Positions 55,614-64,000 of a stretch of DNA of 64,000 nt are shown piece after piece. The stretch is from NCBI RefSeq assembly GCF_000021805.1, contig NC_011726.1, positions 3,690,097 through 3,754,096 on the forward strand, read 5' to 3'. The position numbers and the translations under genes are program-made. The stretch is from Rippkaea orientalis PCC 8801 (GTDB taxonomy: Bacteria; Cyanobacteriota; Cyanobacteriia; Cyanobacteriales; Microcystaceae). The notes under the pieces are model-generated. The model was not told the origin of the DNA. It worked only from the letters and a program-made list of their open reading frames with translations, and made no database searches. How positions within the stretch are numbered: the first letter of the stretch is position 1; every line of letters starts with the position of its first letter.

Positions 55614-58600
55614 TTAATTCAACAGTTGTTCTAAAATTGTCGGATCTTTAATCTCTTGATCTTTGGCTAATAATAATACTTTAGAAACCACTTCGGCGGT
55701 TTTGGGATCATCATCAGCAAAGGGTAAAAATAGTCGTCCTCGGTGTTGAGAATGGACGGGAATAATACACAATGATCCCCCTGGTTGACGGTGAACAATG
55801 GCTGATCCTAAATGAACGGAATAACTGCCTAATTTTCCTTCAATTAACACATGAGAGTTTTGTAATTGGACGTTAGTTAACTTCAATAACCGACAGGTTT
55901 CTCTAACTAACGCGCTTCGCATTTCCACGGTGGATAAACTCGCTTCGGGATCAACGCCGCCTTGATGGGCTACACTAACCAATAAGTCTAAATCCCGCAT
56001 GACTTCACTAAAGAGTCTGGGGGGTATTTCTTGGAGTTTTAAGGGTTTCCACTCTCCTCGTGGCGTAAATGACACTCCTTCTAAGGTTAACCCGTCTACA
56101 TCCGCAGGGGTATAAAATCCTTCTAAAAACGACACCCAGACGGATATTCCTTCTTTATGAAAGGTTTTTCTAACGCCTTCTTCGGGACAAGTTATCCATC
56201 CCCGTTTTCCTAATAAGGCTAATGCTTGACGCGGGTTGACTTGATGTCCTTCATAACGGTTAGAAAAGGTGTCTGTGGCTTTTTCTGCGGGAGTTAAAAG
56301 GTATAATTCCCTGAATACTTGTTTAAATGGCTGTTTTCGTTCTTTTTCAAAGCAGTCTTTTTGCCAGAGATGCCATTGTTGAGTGGTTAATAAGTCATGG
56401 GAATGGGCAATTCTGAGATAAGATGACTTAATTATTTTATTTTTGCCATTAAAACTTTGTAAAGCTTTCCCTCCTTCCACGGGATACCCAATTTCTTCGT
56501 CTCCGATAAAGACTAATTGGGTTAGCATGGGGGACAAAACCGGATGGTGACAGAGTTTTTCTAACTCCTCTGGGGTAAAACTATCCCCCCGACACATTGC
56601 CTCTTCTAAGGAGACTCGCATCCGTGAGCCTTGACGAGTAATATCCTGTTTTCGTTGTTTTAAAGCGATAATATCAGCATTTTTACTAATTTTAGCAGGA
56701 ATAGACTTTAGTGTTTTGCCTTGCTTTTCGACTGTAATGACGGGTTCTCCGTTAGTGATAGCTAGGGAGATATTAACGTCATCTAGGGTGATAGTTTGCG
56801 GTTTTTCGACTAAATCTGCCACTGTTTGCGCTTCCATTGCCCATTCTAACCGTTGTGGGTCCCGATAACCTGCCGTACGGGAGAGGTTTTCTAGCGCGAT
56901 GGTGGCGGCTAATTTTTCACTCGCTTGACGTTGTGAGCCAAATTTTCGGCTAGTTCGGATAAATTCTTGAATAATTTGGTATCGTTGTAATAAGTCTTTT
57001 TCTCGCTGTGTTCCTTTTCCTAAAGGTAATAATCCCAATGCGCGGACGGTATCTTGATGACGTTTTTCGGTGATGCGGGTGATCAGGGTTTGGGGTTCAA
57101 TTTCCCCTAACATTGCTTGTGCAAATAGCTGCGATCGCTTGTGTCCCCCTGAACTAGAGGCGTATTTGGCAGCATTGATGATTTTTTGCCATTTTTCGCC
57201 CTTTAAATCCTGATAAATGCGCTTAAACCAGTCTACATCCACTGCACCATCAACTAAGCTTTCTGCGGAGAGGGGGGTTCGTTCGGTAACTTGTGCTACC
57301 CAACTTTCACGGATTTCTGAGGGCACTTGCCAGTTATTATCTTTAGTATGGGCATGAATCCACCAAACAGCTTCGGTAAAGCTTTTCCACGCTAAGGCTT
57401 CTTCAACGTAGTTAGACCATTGAGGAGCATAAAAAGCGAGATCAATGAGTCTTTCTTGACTGATTTTAGCTGCTTTTGCTTCTTTTGCAAATTGCTGCGG
57501 GGTGTCTGCTTCTGCGGGGAAACTAACTCGAATGAGATGGCTAAAGACAGCAGATTTGCTCAAATTATCATAAGTATAACCCCTAACTAGGGTATTTTTT
57601 CCTAATCCTTGTAATAGCTGAATAATAGGAATAATTCCTTCGACTGAGGATAAGGCTAATGCGGGTTCTGATGCTGCGGTGGGTAAGTCCCCTCGGTTTA
57701 ATTCGATGTCTAAAATACGCTGACGAATTTGATGACTAATTTCTTTTAAAAGGAGATCAAGTTCTGTATGTTTGCGTCGTGTAATTTGAGATAAATCATT
57801 AAAATTATGTCGATACTTATAGTAGGAATGAGTTGTGGAATTGTCTTGAGATTGAATGGGTTTTCTGAGAATTAAATAAGCGGTTATGTCAGCTTTTGTA
57901 ACTCCTCCTGCGTGGTAAGTCGCTATAATTTCTCCAAGATAGTTATGATTGTAATATAAATGCTCCAGAGAGTTAGTTATCCATTGAATAATTTGCCAAA
58001 ATCGAATTTGATGCGATTCTTTCCAACTGCTAATAAAATAGGGACGTAAAGACTCAGTTAAGTGAACCCATCCTAATAAAGAATCATTGATAGTCCAGAG
58101 TAAGTTACGGTTACTTTTGACTTTTTTCCAATCAATAGCGTTAATTGTTATTACTGTAGCATCTAAGAGAAAATCAAAAAGATTGTCAGGAGGATAAAGA
58201 CGAATTAACCACATTAAAATGCTTTTGATAATAGAGGGATATTTTAATTGAGAGAGTTCGTTGACTTGATTTTCTAAAGAGTTGAGGACTGTTTGCAATT
58301 GACTGAGGGGATCACTCAAGTTAAAGTGGTTTTGATTAAGGTACAATTGGTGATTAAATTGAATAGCGATCGCTCTTACTAATTCTAAATTATCTTGCTC
58401 GTTTAATTGTTGATACCAATTTTCCCATAAATCTCTTAAGGGTAATCTTTCGAGATCTTTTTCTAAGGGAACTTCTGAATTAGGATTAGGAAAATTCCAG
58501 TTGACATTTCCTAATAATTCCTCTTGCTTTCCTTGATAATTTTCTACAATAATTGGGATTTGTCGATGTTCATGGATTAACTGATCTAGAGATACTAAAT

Positions 58601-60521
58601 AACCCATGGTTTTAGCTGAAACTAAAACGGGTGTCTGCTTAAGTTTAGGGGAAGTTATGGGGTTTAATTCCTCTAAATTAACTAATCCTAATCCATTTTC
58701 CAGGCTAGGTTCTTCAGTTTCTTGTGCTAAAATTAACTTTAACCGATTGAGTTCTGCTTCTGATAAGGTTTGATGGGTTTCTTGATAAGTTTTAGCATAA
58801 TGACGACAAGTTTCGATTTGTCGTTTTTGTTGGATCATTTCTTGTAGTAATTCTAACCCTGCTTGACGTTGTAACAGTTTTTTAGACTTGAGCAATCTTT
58901 CGGCTGCTACAATAGACTCTGTATCATCTTGGTTTAATAATAGGGTTAATATTCCCCGTCGTAAATCTCCTGATTTACGGTTTAATAAGGTTTCTAAATA
59001 AATTGCTTCTTCTGGGGTTATTTTAACTTTAGACAATTGTTGAATGACTTTTTCCCTTACCCACTGACTACTATCTCCAATTAAAGAAAATAGCGTCTCT
59101 CGAATTTCTTGATCCCAAGGTTGAATTTTAGCTAATTTTTCAGCAATATTAGCTCTTGTATAGGGTTCACATAAACTAAGATAGGGAATAAGAGACTTAG
59201 GAGTTCTTTCTCCTAAATTATTAACTAATGCTCCCGCAACAGTACGCTGAGATACTTTAAGCTTTATCCAATCCCAAACAATAGGAGGTAATTCTTTTTC
59301 TTTTTCAGGAAAATGGGATAAAATGCTTTCTAATCTTTCAAATAAATCACTATTTTTAATATCTTTTTCATGATGGGAATATATTGAAAGCAATGCTTGA
59401 GTTACCACCCGTAAGTCGGTATCCTCTAAAGCAGGAAACAAAGCAATTTTTGATTGTTTAAATCCTAGTTGAAATAGAAAATAAACTGCTACAAATCTAA
59501 TTTCTGGATTGGGATTATTTAAACAAGTTTCCGCATAGGGAATAGCGGACATTGCATCTTCAAATCCTAATGTCCAAAGCGCACAATATAACCGTTGAGG
59601 ATCATCACTATTGAATCCGTTTATTCTTGCTTCAGAGTCTTCTAAAAAAAGACTAATTTGTTCTAGTATTTGTTTAATTAACTTCTGATTACTAGACTCC
59701 CACCCTAACCCTAACCAAACATCTACTCCCCTTACAACCGCGCTAAAACGGGTTAAATTGTGTTCTAAAATTAAGCGTATCATCCGTTTAAATGCTTCAG
59801 GATGTGCTTCGTCAATGGTTTCTAGAATAACTTGACGTAACCCTTCTTGTCGTTGCGCTGCAAGCAGCATTTTTTCAATAAATTCCCATCCTTTTGCATT
59901 AGAAGAAACGAGTAATCCTCTGGTAACATGACGACCCATTGCACCGATTTCATGTTCCCCGTTTGCGGAAGCAATTAAAATACTAAAAATCTCTTGTCCT
60001 ATTTCATTATTTTCATTAATTGCTGCTGCGAATAAAATGCCTAATGTATCGGCTCCATAATACCCTAAATAGGGAGTCCACGCAGCAAACCAAGCTAAGG
60101 GTTGTTCATATCCTTCTACAACTTGTAATAACTGCATTAACCATTGATAGCGACGGTCACAAAAAAATTCAGGATTATTGGGTAAACGAAAGGCTTTCCG
60201 TTGATATCCTATTTGATAGGGAAGTTGAGTTAAAAGGTGCCATGCTTGTTCAACAGTTTGCCAAAATTGAGAAAAAAGAATCCTAAAAATTTCTAATCTT
60301 TCCGTTGAGTTTAACGCTTCAAATTTTTCAATATTTTTGTTATTATGTTGATAGTGGCGAATCGTATCAAGGGGTTTACCTTGGGTATCACATCCTAATA
60401 GCGAGAACCCAATTTCTGCTAAGGTTGTCGGTAAACCTTTTATCTGTTCAATACGAGTCGTTTTCCAGTTCTTAACTCGTAATTCTTGTAATTGTTTTTG
60501 TGCTTCTTCTCGGTTAATCAT
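55614..60521 (-). CDS. Giant HEAT-repeat protein with DUF4132-type C-terminus
   Basis: The 1635-residue soluble protein has no signal peptide. Residues about 180-640 show paired-helix HEAT/ARM-like repeats, for example NPEIRFVAVYFLFQLG, DLRVVTQALLSIY and SSQWVREKVIQQL. Residues about 1165-1400 match DUF4132: EKLAATIALENLSRTAGY, RQGSRMRVSLEEAMCRGD, then HPVLSPMLTQLVFIG. The last 150 residues hold SEVMRDLDLLVSVA, GSYSVHLGSAIVHR and FLPFADDDPKTAEVVSKVLLL. DUF4132 proteins occur with WGR, MoxR or VWA partners in other bacteria, but the function is unknown. Here the only partner is the small Gly-Gly protein 36 bases upstream. Confidence 0.82.
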   Translation of the reverse strand: MINREEAQKQLQELRVKNWKTTRIEQIKGLPTTLAEIGFSLLGCDTQGKPLDTIRHYQHNNKNIEKFEALNSTERLEIFRILFSQFWQTVEQAWHLLTQLPYQIGYQRKAFRLPNNPEFFCDRRYQWLMQLLQVVEGYEQPLAWFAAWTPYLGYYGADTLGILFAAAINENNEIGQEIFSILIASANGEHEIGAMGRHVTRGLLVSSNAKGWEFIEKMLLAAQRQEGLRQVILETIDEAHPEAFKRMIRLILEHNLTRFSAVVRGVDVWLGLGWESSNQKLIKQILEQISLFLEDSEARINGFNSDDPQRLYCALWTLGFEDAMSAIPYAETCLNNPNPEIRFVAVYFLFQLGFKQSKIALFPALEDTDLRVVTQALLSIYSHHEKDIKNSDLFERLESILSHFPEKEKELPPIVWDWIKLKVSQRTVAGALVNNLGERTPKSLIPYLSLCEPYTRANIAEKLAKIQPWDQEIRETLFSLIGDSSQWVREKVIQQLSKVKITPEEAIYLETLLNRKSGDLRRGILTLLLNQDDTESIVAAERLLKSKKLLQRQAGLELLQEMIQQKRQIETCRHYAKTYQETHQTLSEAELNRLKLILAQETEEPSLENGLGLVNLEELNPITSPKLKQTPVLVSAKTMGYLVSLDQLIHEHRQIPIIVENYQGKQEELLGNVNWNFPNPNSEVPLEKDLERLPLRDLWENWYQQLNEQDNLELVRAIAIQFNHQLYLNQNHFNLSDPLSQLQTVLNSLENQVNELSQLKYPSIIKSILMWLIRLYPPDNLFDFLLDATVITINAIDWKKVKSNRNLLWTINDSLLGWVHLTESLRPYFISSWKESHQIRFWQIIQWITNSLEHLYYNHNYLGEIIATYHAGGVTKADITAYLILRKPIQSQDNSTTHSYYKYRHNFNDLSQITRRKHTELDLLLKEISHQIRQRILDIELNRGDLPTAASEPALALSSVEGIIPIIQLLQGLGKNTLVRGYTYDNLSKSAVFSHLIRVSFPAEADTPQQFAKEAKAAKISQERLIDLAFYAPQWSNYVEEALAWKSFTEAVWWIHAHTKDNNWQVPSEIRESWVAQVTERTPLSAESLVDGAVDVDWFKRIYQDLKGEKWQKIINAAKYASSSGGHKRSQLFAQAMLGEIEPQTLITRITEKRHQDTVRALGLLPLGKGTQREKDLLQRYQIIQEFIRTSRKFGSQRQASEKLAATIALENLSRTAGYRDPQRLEWAMEAQTVADLVEKPQTITLDDVNISLAITNGEPVITVEKQGKTLKSIPAKISKNADIIALKQRKQDITRQGSRMRVSLEEAMCRGDSFTPEELEKLCHHPVLSPMLTQLVFIGDEEIGYPVEGGKALQSFNGKNKIIKSSYLRIAHSHDLLTTQQWHLWQKDCFEKERKQPFKQVFRELYLLTPAEKATDTFSNRYEGHQVNPRQALALLGKRGWITCPEEGVRKTFHKEGISVWVSFLEGFYTPADVDGLTLEGVSFTPRGEWKPLKLQEIPPRLFSEVMRDLDLLVSVAHQGGVDPEASLSTVEMRSALVRETCRLLKLTNVQLQNSHVLIEGKLGSYSVHLGSAIVHRQPGGSLCIIPVHSQHRGRLFLPFADDDPKTAEVVSKVLLLAKDQEIKDPTILEQLLN

Positions 60522-60557
60522 TGTTTGATCTCCCTAATTATTTAACTTCTAACTTTG

Positions 60558-60995
60558 TTAACCTCCAACCAAAGGAACTAAGCGTAAAAATAACAGTTGA
60601 CTGTCTTCTTTAAGTGATATCAGTTGTTCTAAACTCTCTATTTGTTGGTCATCTATAAAAACATAATAAAACCCATCTTCAAACCCTTGTAAGGCAGTCT
60701 CAATAGCTTCTGTTTCATCTACTACTTGCTGATAATCTTTTCCTCCCATATCAATTTTACCCCGTAACGCTCCCTCATTAATTGCTTCTTGGGAAAGAAC
60801 AGAAATTAATCTTCTTTGTTCTTGACGAGTCCGAAACGCTGACACTTCTGACTTAACGATATAAGTTAATAAGTCTGACAACGTTAATTTTTTATCTGGA
60901 CTCAAAGCGGTTGAATCTAAAGATAAATTCCAATCAGGAAATAATGATTTATTGCGACCTAAAATTTTACCAGAAATGGTGATATTAGATAACAT
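60558..60995 (-). CDS. Small protein ending in Gly-Gly, possible ubiquitin-like fold
   Basis: From the ATG at 60995 (TAGGAA upstream) the protein has 145 residues. It starts with a beta-hairpin (NITISGKILG, WNLSLDS). A helix follows (LTLSDLLTYIVKSEVSAF), then a charged helical insert (about 55-105). It ends with strands FYYVFIDDQQIESL and LLFLRLVPLVGG. The strand-helix-strand order and the terminal 'LxPLVGG' resemble ThiS/MoaD and ubiquitin-like proteins, whose C-terminal Gly-Gly is activated and linked. No E1, E2, JAB or cysteine desulfurase gene is nearby. It is the first gene of an operon with the giant DUF4132 gene. Confidence 0.65.
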   Translation of the reverse strand: MLSNITISGKILGRNKSLFPDWNLSLDSTALSPDKKLTLSDLLTYIVKSEVSAFRTRQEQRRLISVLSQEAINEGALRGKIDMGGKDYQQVVDETEAIETALQGFEDGFYYVFIDDQQIESLEQLISLKEDSQLLFLRLVPLVGG

Positions 60996-61397
60996 AGAAG
61001 TTCCTACCAAAATGCTAAAGTAGTGTAACAAAATTGTTTTGGGCAGTGTTTACCCTACATTTTTTGTAAGTAGGTTGGCATCATTAAACGAACAATATCT
61101 GTAGAGTGGGTAATTCCTACAATAATGTTTACATCAGTATTTCAGCTTTTTGGTAGGGATTGCCCACCTACCTTTTATTTATACCGACCTACTTATAATG
61201 AATTATAATTATTTACTTAGAGCTAAACTAAGTTAATATAATTGTATCAATTTAAAGAATTTTGTCAACTGTCCAATATTAAATTTTGTTATTTTATCTT
61301 AATCTTAGTTATTCTTAAAATTAACCAAAATTTCCGAGTTTATACGGTAGACACTAGGAGCAATTCATGAATTGCTCCTATATAATTGTAACAGATA
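60996..61397. other. 402-bp intergenic region rich in inverted repeats
   Basis: AAGTAGGTTGG at 61068-61078 is complementary, with one mismatch, to CCGACCTACTT at 61186-61196. Inside are GTAGAGTGGGTAATTCCTAC and GGTAGGGATTGCCCACCTA, decayed members of the GGTGGGCA palindrome family. Together this looks like a nested or composite miniature element of about 130 bp. The rest is AT-rich without recognised genes. Confidence 0.55.
61355..61380. terminator. Perfect 26-bp palindrome after the EamA gene
   Basis: The sequence TAGGAGCAATTCA is followed by its exact complement. It lies 18 bases past the stop of the EamA gene, as a terminator or a dispersed repeat would. No T-run follows on the minus strand. 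Confidence 0.5.
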
Positions 61398-62420
61398 TTA
61401 TTTAAGCTCACGATTAACTAAAACGGTACTCAGTTTAAGCTTTAGTTGATTATTAAACAAGATTAAAGACTGTAATTGTTCTCCAATAATTTCTCGTTGG
61501 TTAATCAAATAAATACTCACTAACGTTAAGCCAACTCCCATCCATTGAAAGGGAGTTAAAACCTCTGCTAAAAATAAATTCCCAAAAGTTAAAGCAAAAA
61601 CCGGAGTGAGAAACGTCAACGAACTTAAACTGGTTAAATTACCTTTAGAAGCTAAATAAAAGAAAATTCCATAGGCGATCGCACTACCAAAGATCGTCGA
61701 ATAACTCAAGGCAAACCATCCGCTTAAATTAATCTCATTCCATTGGCCAGACTCCCACAGTCCTGAAGCAAAAAATAGGGGAAGTCCTCCTAAAATCATG
61801 TGCCATCCCGTAGCGACCACTGCATCAGTATGACGACTGACATAACGAATACAAATGGTTCCAGCGGCCATAGAAAGGGAGGCTAATAACATCAATAATT
61901 CCCCACTATTCAAGACAGCTTGCCAATGAAAAGAAACGGCAATCTCTTGGGTTTCCCAGAAATGAAGAAACCATTCTTGAGGAAATCCTATTAAACTAAT
62001 ACCTAAAATACCGATTCCGAGTCCGATTCCTCCCCAAATTCCGATGATTTCGCCAAATAGCCAACTAGACATTAAAGCAACTGCGAGGGGTTGGGAGTCA
62101 ATGATTACCGAACCTAACCCGGCCCCCGTTTTCATCAACCCTGCTGCGAGAAACCCTTGGAACATTGTGCCATCTAATAAGGCAAATAATGCGATCCATA
62201 GCCAAGCTTTCAAGGTTTTGGGTTGAGAACGACCTAACATAGAAGCAGCGATCAAGACTAAAATTCCCGCAGGAACAAGACGAACTCCTGCCATAAATAG
62301 AGGAGTCGTGTGGGGAAGAACTCCTTTCATGGCAACCATGGATGTTCCCCAGAGGAAAAAAGGCGCGATCAAGACTAAAGAAGACTGTAGATAGGATGAT
62401 TTACTAAAACTCAAGTTCAT
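61398..62420 (-). CDS. EamA-family (DMT) transporter
   Basis: The 340-residue membrane protein has ten predicted helices in two EamA repeats. Characteristic segments are FFLWGTSMVAMKGVLPHTTPLFMAGVRLVPAG written as FFLWGTSMVAMKG near 18, then the repeat-2 parts LLMLLASLSMAAGTICIRY near 175 and SLTFLTPVFALTFGNLFLAEVLTPFQWMG, seen as LTFLTPVFALTFG near 268. The substrate is unknown; members export amino acids or other metabolites. The C-terminal 30 residues are a soluble tail. Confidence 0.9.
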   Translation of the reverse strand: MNLSFSKSSYLQSSLVLIAPFFLWGTSMVAMKGVLPHTTPLFMAGVRLVPAGILVLIAASMLGRSQPKTLKAWLWIALFALLDGTMFQGFLAAGLMKTGAGLGSVIIDSQPLAVALMSSWLFGEIIGIWGGIGLGIGILGISLIGFPQEWFLHFWETQEIAVSFHWQAVLNSGELLMLLASLSMAAGTICIRYVSRHTDAVVATGWHMILGGLPLFFASGLWESGQWNEINLSGWFALSYSTIFGSAIAYGIFFYLASKGNLTSLSSLTFLTPVFALTFGNLFLAEVLTPFQWMGVGLTLVSIYLINQREIIGEQLQSLILFNNQLKLKLSTVLVNRELK

Positions 62421-62612
62421 AAAGACGATTTAAACCAGTTTATTTACATATCTTAGCAAACTTTTTGAAAAGGGTAGAGATTCACTGAATTATTGCCCAA
62501 AAAAGTGTCATTATGGGATTAAATACACATCAGAAAAATAGTCAAATAAAACACAAAATTACTCAAGGTAAATCAGAAATACCAATAAATCTCGGTACAA
62601 GGATCTTCTATA

Positions 62613-63368
62613 ATGGTTCAAAATTCAGAATTGATACCCAATAGACACCGTACTATGAAACAAGTTTTTACTCCCCCCTATCGGCAGTATCCGCGCTTAA
62701 AATTGCTAATCGGACTGATGCTATCATTGATAGCAGCGATCGCCGTCTTTATCACTCCGGCTGCTGCAACAGGAGTCTATGATCTCCCCCAACTGAATGC
62801 GGGTTCATCCACTTGGGTTGTGGATCAAGCAGAAGTGATTAGTTTAGCCAACGAAAATAAATTAAATAATAGTTTGAAAAGCTTGGCTAAAAATACAGGA
62901 AATGAAGTTAGATTCGTTGCCATTCGTCGTTTAAACTATGGAGAAACTATCGATAGTTTAGCGGATAGTTTATTTAGTAAATGGTATCCTACTCCCGAAG
63001 AACAAACTAACCAAACCCTCTTAATTGTTGATACCTTAACCAATAGTACCGCTATTCGTCGTGGAGAAGCGGTTAAACCCGTCGTCAATGATGAAGTTGC
63101 TGATAGCATTGTCAATGAAAGTGTGGCGATTCCCCTGCGAGATGGGGGACAATATAATCGAGCTTTTTTGATTACCAGCGATCGCTTAGTTGCTATTTTA
63201 TCAGGAAAACCCGATCCTGGACCCCCCGCAGCACAAGAGATTAATATAGAAAGTACCTTTACCAGTGCCGAAGAAACGGATGATCAAAGTGCTACCGTTT
63301 GGGTTGTTGTTTTATTAGTATTAGCAACGGCTATTCCGATGGCTACCTATTTCTGGTATGTTCGCTAA
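62613..63368 (+). CDS. psb32: TPM-domain protein Psb32
   Basis: The 251-residue protein has a signal peptide (LLIGLMLSLIAAIAVFITPAAAT), then a TPM domain: WVVDQAEVISLANENKLNNSL at about 69-89, VRFVAIRRLNYGET and NQTLLIVDTLTNSTA. One membrane helix lies near the C-terminus (VWVVVLLVLATAIPMATYF). This layout is Psb32, a thylakoid protein that helps PSII repair and protects against photodamage. The ATG at 62613 has AAGGA upstream; an ATG at 62655 would also keep the signal peptide. Confidence 0.88.
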   Translation: MVQNSELIPNRHRTMKQVFTPPYRQYPRLKLLIGLMLSLIAAIAVFITPAAATGVYDLPQLNAGSSTWVVDQAEVISLANENKLNNSLKSLAKNTGNEVRFVAIRRLNYGETIDSLADSLFSKWYPTPEEQTNQTLLIVDTLTNSTAIRRGEAVKPVVNDEVADSIVNESVAIPLRDGGQYNRAFLITSDRLVAILSGKPDPGPPAAQEINIESTFTSAEETDDQSATVWVVVLLVLATAIPMATYFWYVR

Positions 63369-63396
63369 AAATAAGCAAGGGTGGTTATAAGTTTAA

Positions 63397-63415
63397 GGGC
63401 GTGGAAACCACGCCC
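63397..63415. terminator. GC-rich hairpin after psb32
   Basis: GGGCGTGG and CCACGCCC pair with an AAA loop, 28 bases past the psb32 stop and before the convergent ATPase gene. It is very stable for its size but has no T-run. It may serve both transcripts or be a repeat. Confidence 0.6.
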
Positions 63416-63508
63416 CTACTTTGTCCCTCACGAGCATAGGAATTGCTATACTTTCCACCCTATTGCCTTGGTTTCTCTCAACACAATTAAGGCGAATTTA
63501 ACAAAATG

Positions 63509-64000
63509 TTAAATTTTGCTAGGTATTCCTTGAGTAAACCGAATTTTTAAATAATCTTCCTCCATTTTCGCGCCTGAAGGTTTCAAGGCGGCTAAGGCTT
63601 GAGGTAAGACTAAATTACGGCGATGGTTGCCAATACGAATATTTAACTCATCTCCTGTTTTGTTGAGTTGAATTTGTTCTTTAGGAATACCCGGTAGATA
63701 CAACTCTAGACTATAGTGCTCGTCTTCTTTGACAACTCTTAGGGTATCTTCTTTATAGTAAACTTGGGCAGGATCTTCATCTTTATACAAGGTTTCTTTA
63801 AGCCGTTCTAAGGCTTCTATCCCACACATTTCTTCTGAATAAAGAGGGACTTCTTTAACGGGTAACGGATGGAAATTATCATAGATTTCTTGTTTGTAAA
63901 CCTGTTGATTTTCTTTCCATCGGTGGAAAAAACTATCCGTTACGGTTTCAGGAAGAATGCGGTTAGCGACAACTAAATCCGTAGACACATTGTACAAACT
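63509..64000 (-). CDS. ArsA/Get3-type ATPase, C-terminal part (runs off the window)
   Basis: The visible 163 residues begin [30 protein letters not shown]-hydrophobic-LP and the following [15 protein letters not shown] match the part of anion-transporting ATPases (ArsA/TRC40/Get3) beyond the P-loop. The end is a small beta-sandwich like HSP20: [26 protein letters not shown], seen as [14 protein letters not shown] and [16 protein letters not shown]. This C-terminal HSP20-like domain is typical of the cyanobacterial and plastid subgroup. The ATP-binding half lies outside to the right. The frame is open to the window edge, so no start is visible. Confidence 0.85.
   Translation of the reverse strand, partial: SLYNVSTDLVVANRILPETVTDSFFHRWKENQQVYKQEIYDNFHPLPVKEVPLYSEEMCGIEALERLKETLYKDEDPAQVYYKEDTLRVVKEDEHYSLELYLPGIPKEQIQLNKTGDELNIRIGNHRRNLVLPQALAALKPSGAKMEEDYLKIRFTQGIPSKI

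Overview
The window is chromosomal DNA from a unicellular cyanobacterium. It carries cytochrome b6f genes (petB start, petM), photosystem II proteins (Psb28-type, Psb30, Psb32), ndhB, a type IV pilin and a ComFB-family protein. The HIP1 octamer GCGATCGC recurs throughout. Base composition is AT-rich and short palindromic repeats are common, which fits the Cyanothece/Crocosphaera/Rippkaea kind of genome; the genus is an inference.

Layout. 1-5.4 kb: 5' end of petB, a broken Uma2-type gene, a possible sugar-transfer protein, ndhB and mnmA. 5.4-10.5 kb: an HMA_2 protein followed by the stump of a lost P-type ATPase, a cupin, a DUF1350 hydrolase, a pilin, a methyltransferase, a histone-deacetylase-type hydrolase and ComFB. 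10.9-15 kb: proS overlapping an Rpn/DUF4351 protein, then a CoiA-like nuclease candidate. 15-20.5 kb: gcvP, two tandem paralogues ending in acyl-carrier-like domains, and a higBA module whose toxin is dead. 20.5-29 kb: an ABC-class ATPase and a loose glycosyltransferase group. 29-40.4 kb: housekeeping and photosynthesis genes (lipA, ftsH, tRNA-Leu, pyrE, pdxA, petM, psb28-like, ruvB) with an SLH protein and a PEP-CTERM-like protein. 40.4-42.4 kb: a tnpB-only insertion sequence fused by an ATGA overlap to an acetyltransferase gene. 43-55.6 kb: a DUF1400 hydrolase, moeA, a secreted DUF2252 protein, a dead MntA-type gene, a class III alcohol dehydrogenase, hypF, an asparaginase-type hydrolase, psb30, a PQQ-type sugar dehydrogenase and a DUF433/DUF5615 toxin-antitoxin pair. 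55.6-61 kb: a two-gene operon of a small protein ending in Gly-Gly and a 1635-residue DUF4132-type protein. 61.4-64 kb: an EamA transporter, psb32 and the C-terminal part of an ArsA/Get3-type ATPase.

The most novel-looking items are the Gly-Gly protein/giant DUF4132 operon, and the duplicated coiled-coil proteins with acyl-carrier-like tails, one of which has lost the phosphopantetheine serine. The accessory DNA shows repeated decay of toxin-antitoxin modules (higB, mntA-type, Uma2-type). It also holds dispersed palindromes of the GTAGGGTGGGCAATGCCCACC kind. No CRISPR array, rRNA or prophage was seen.
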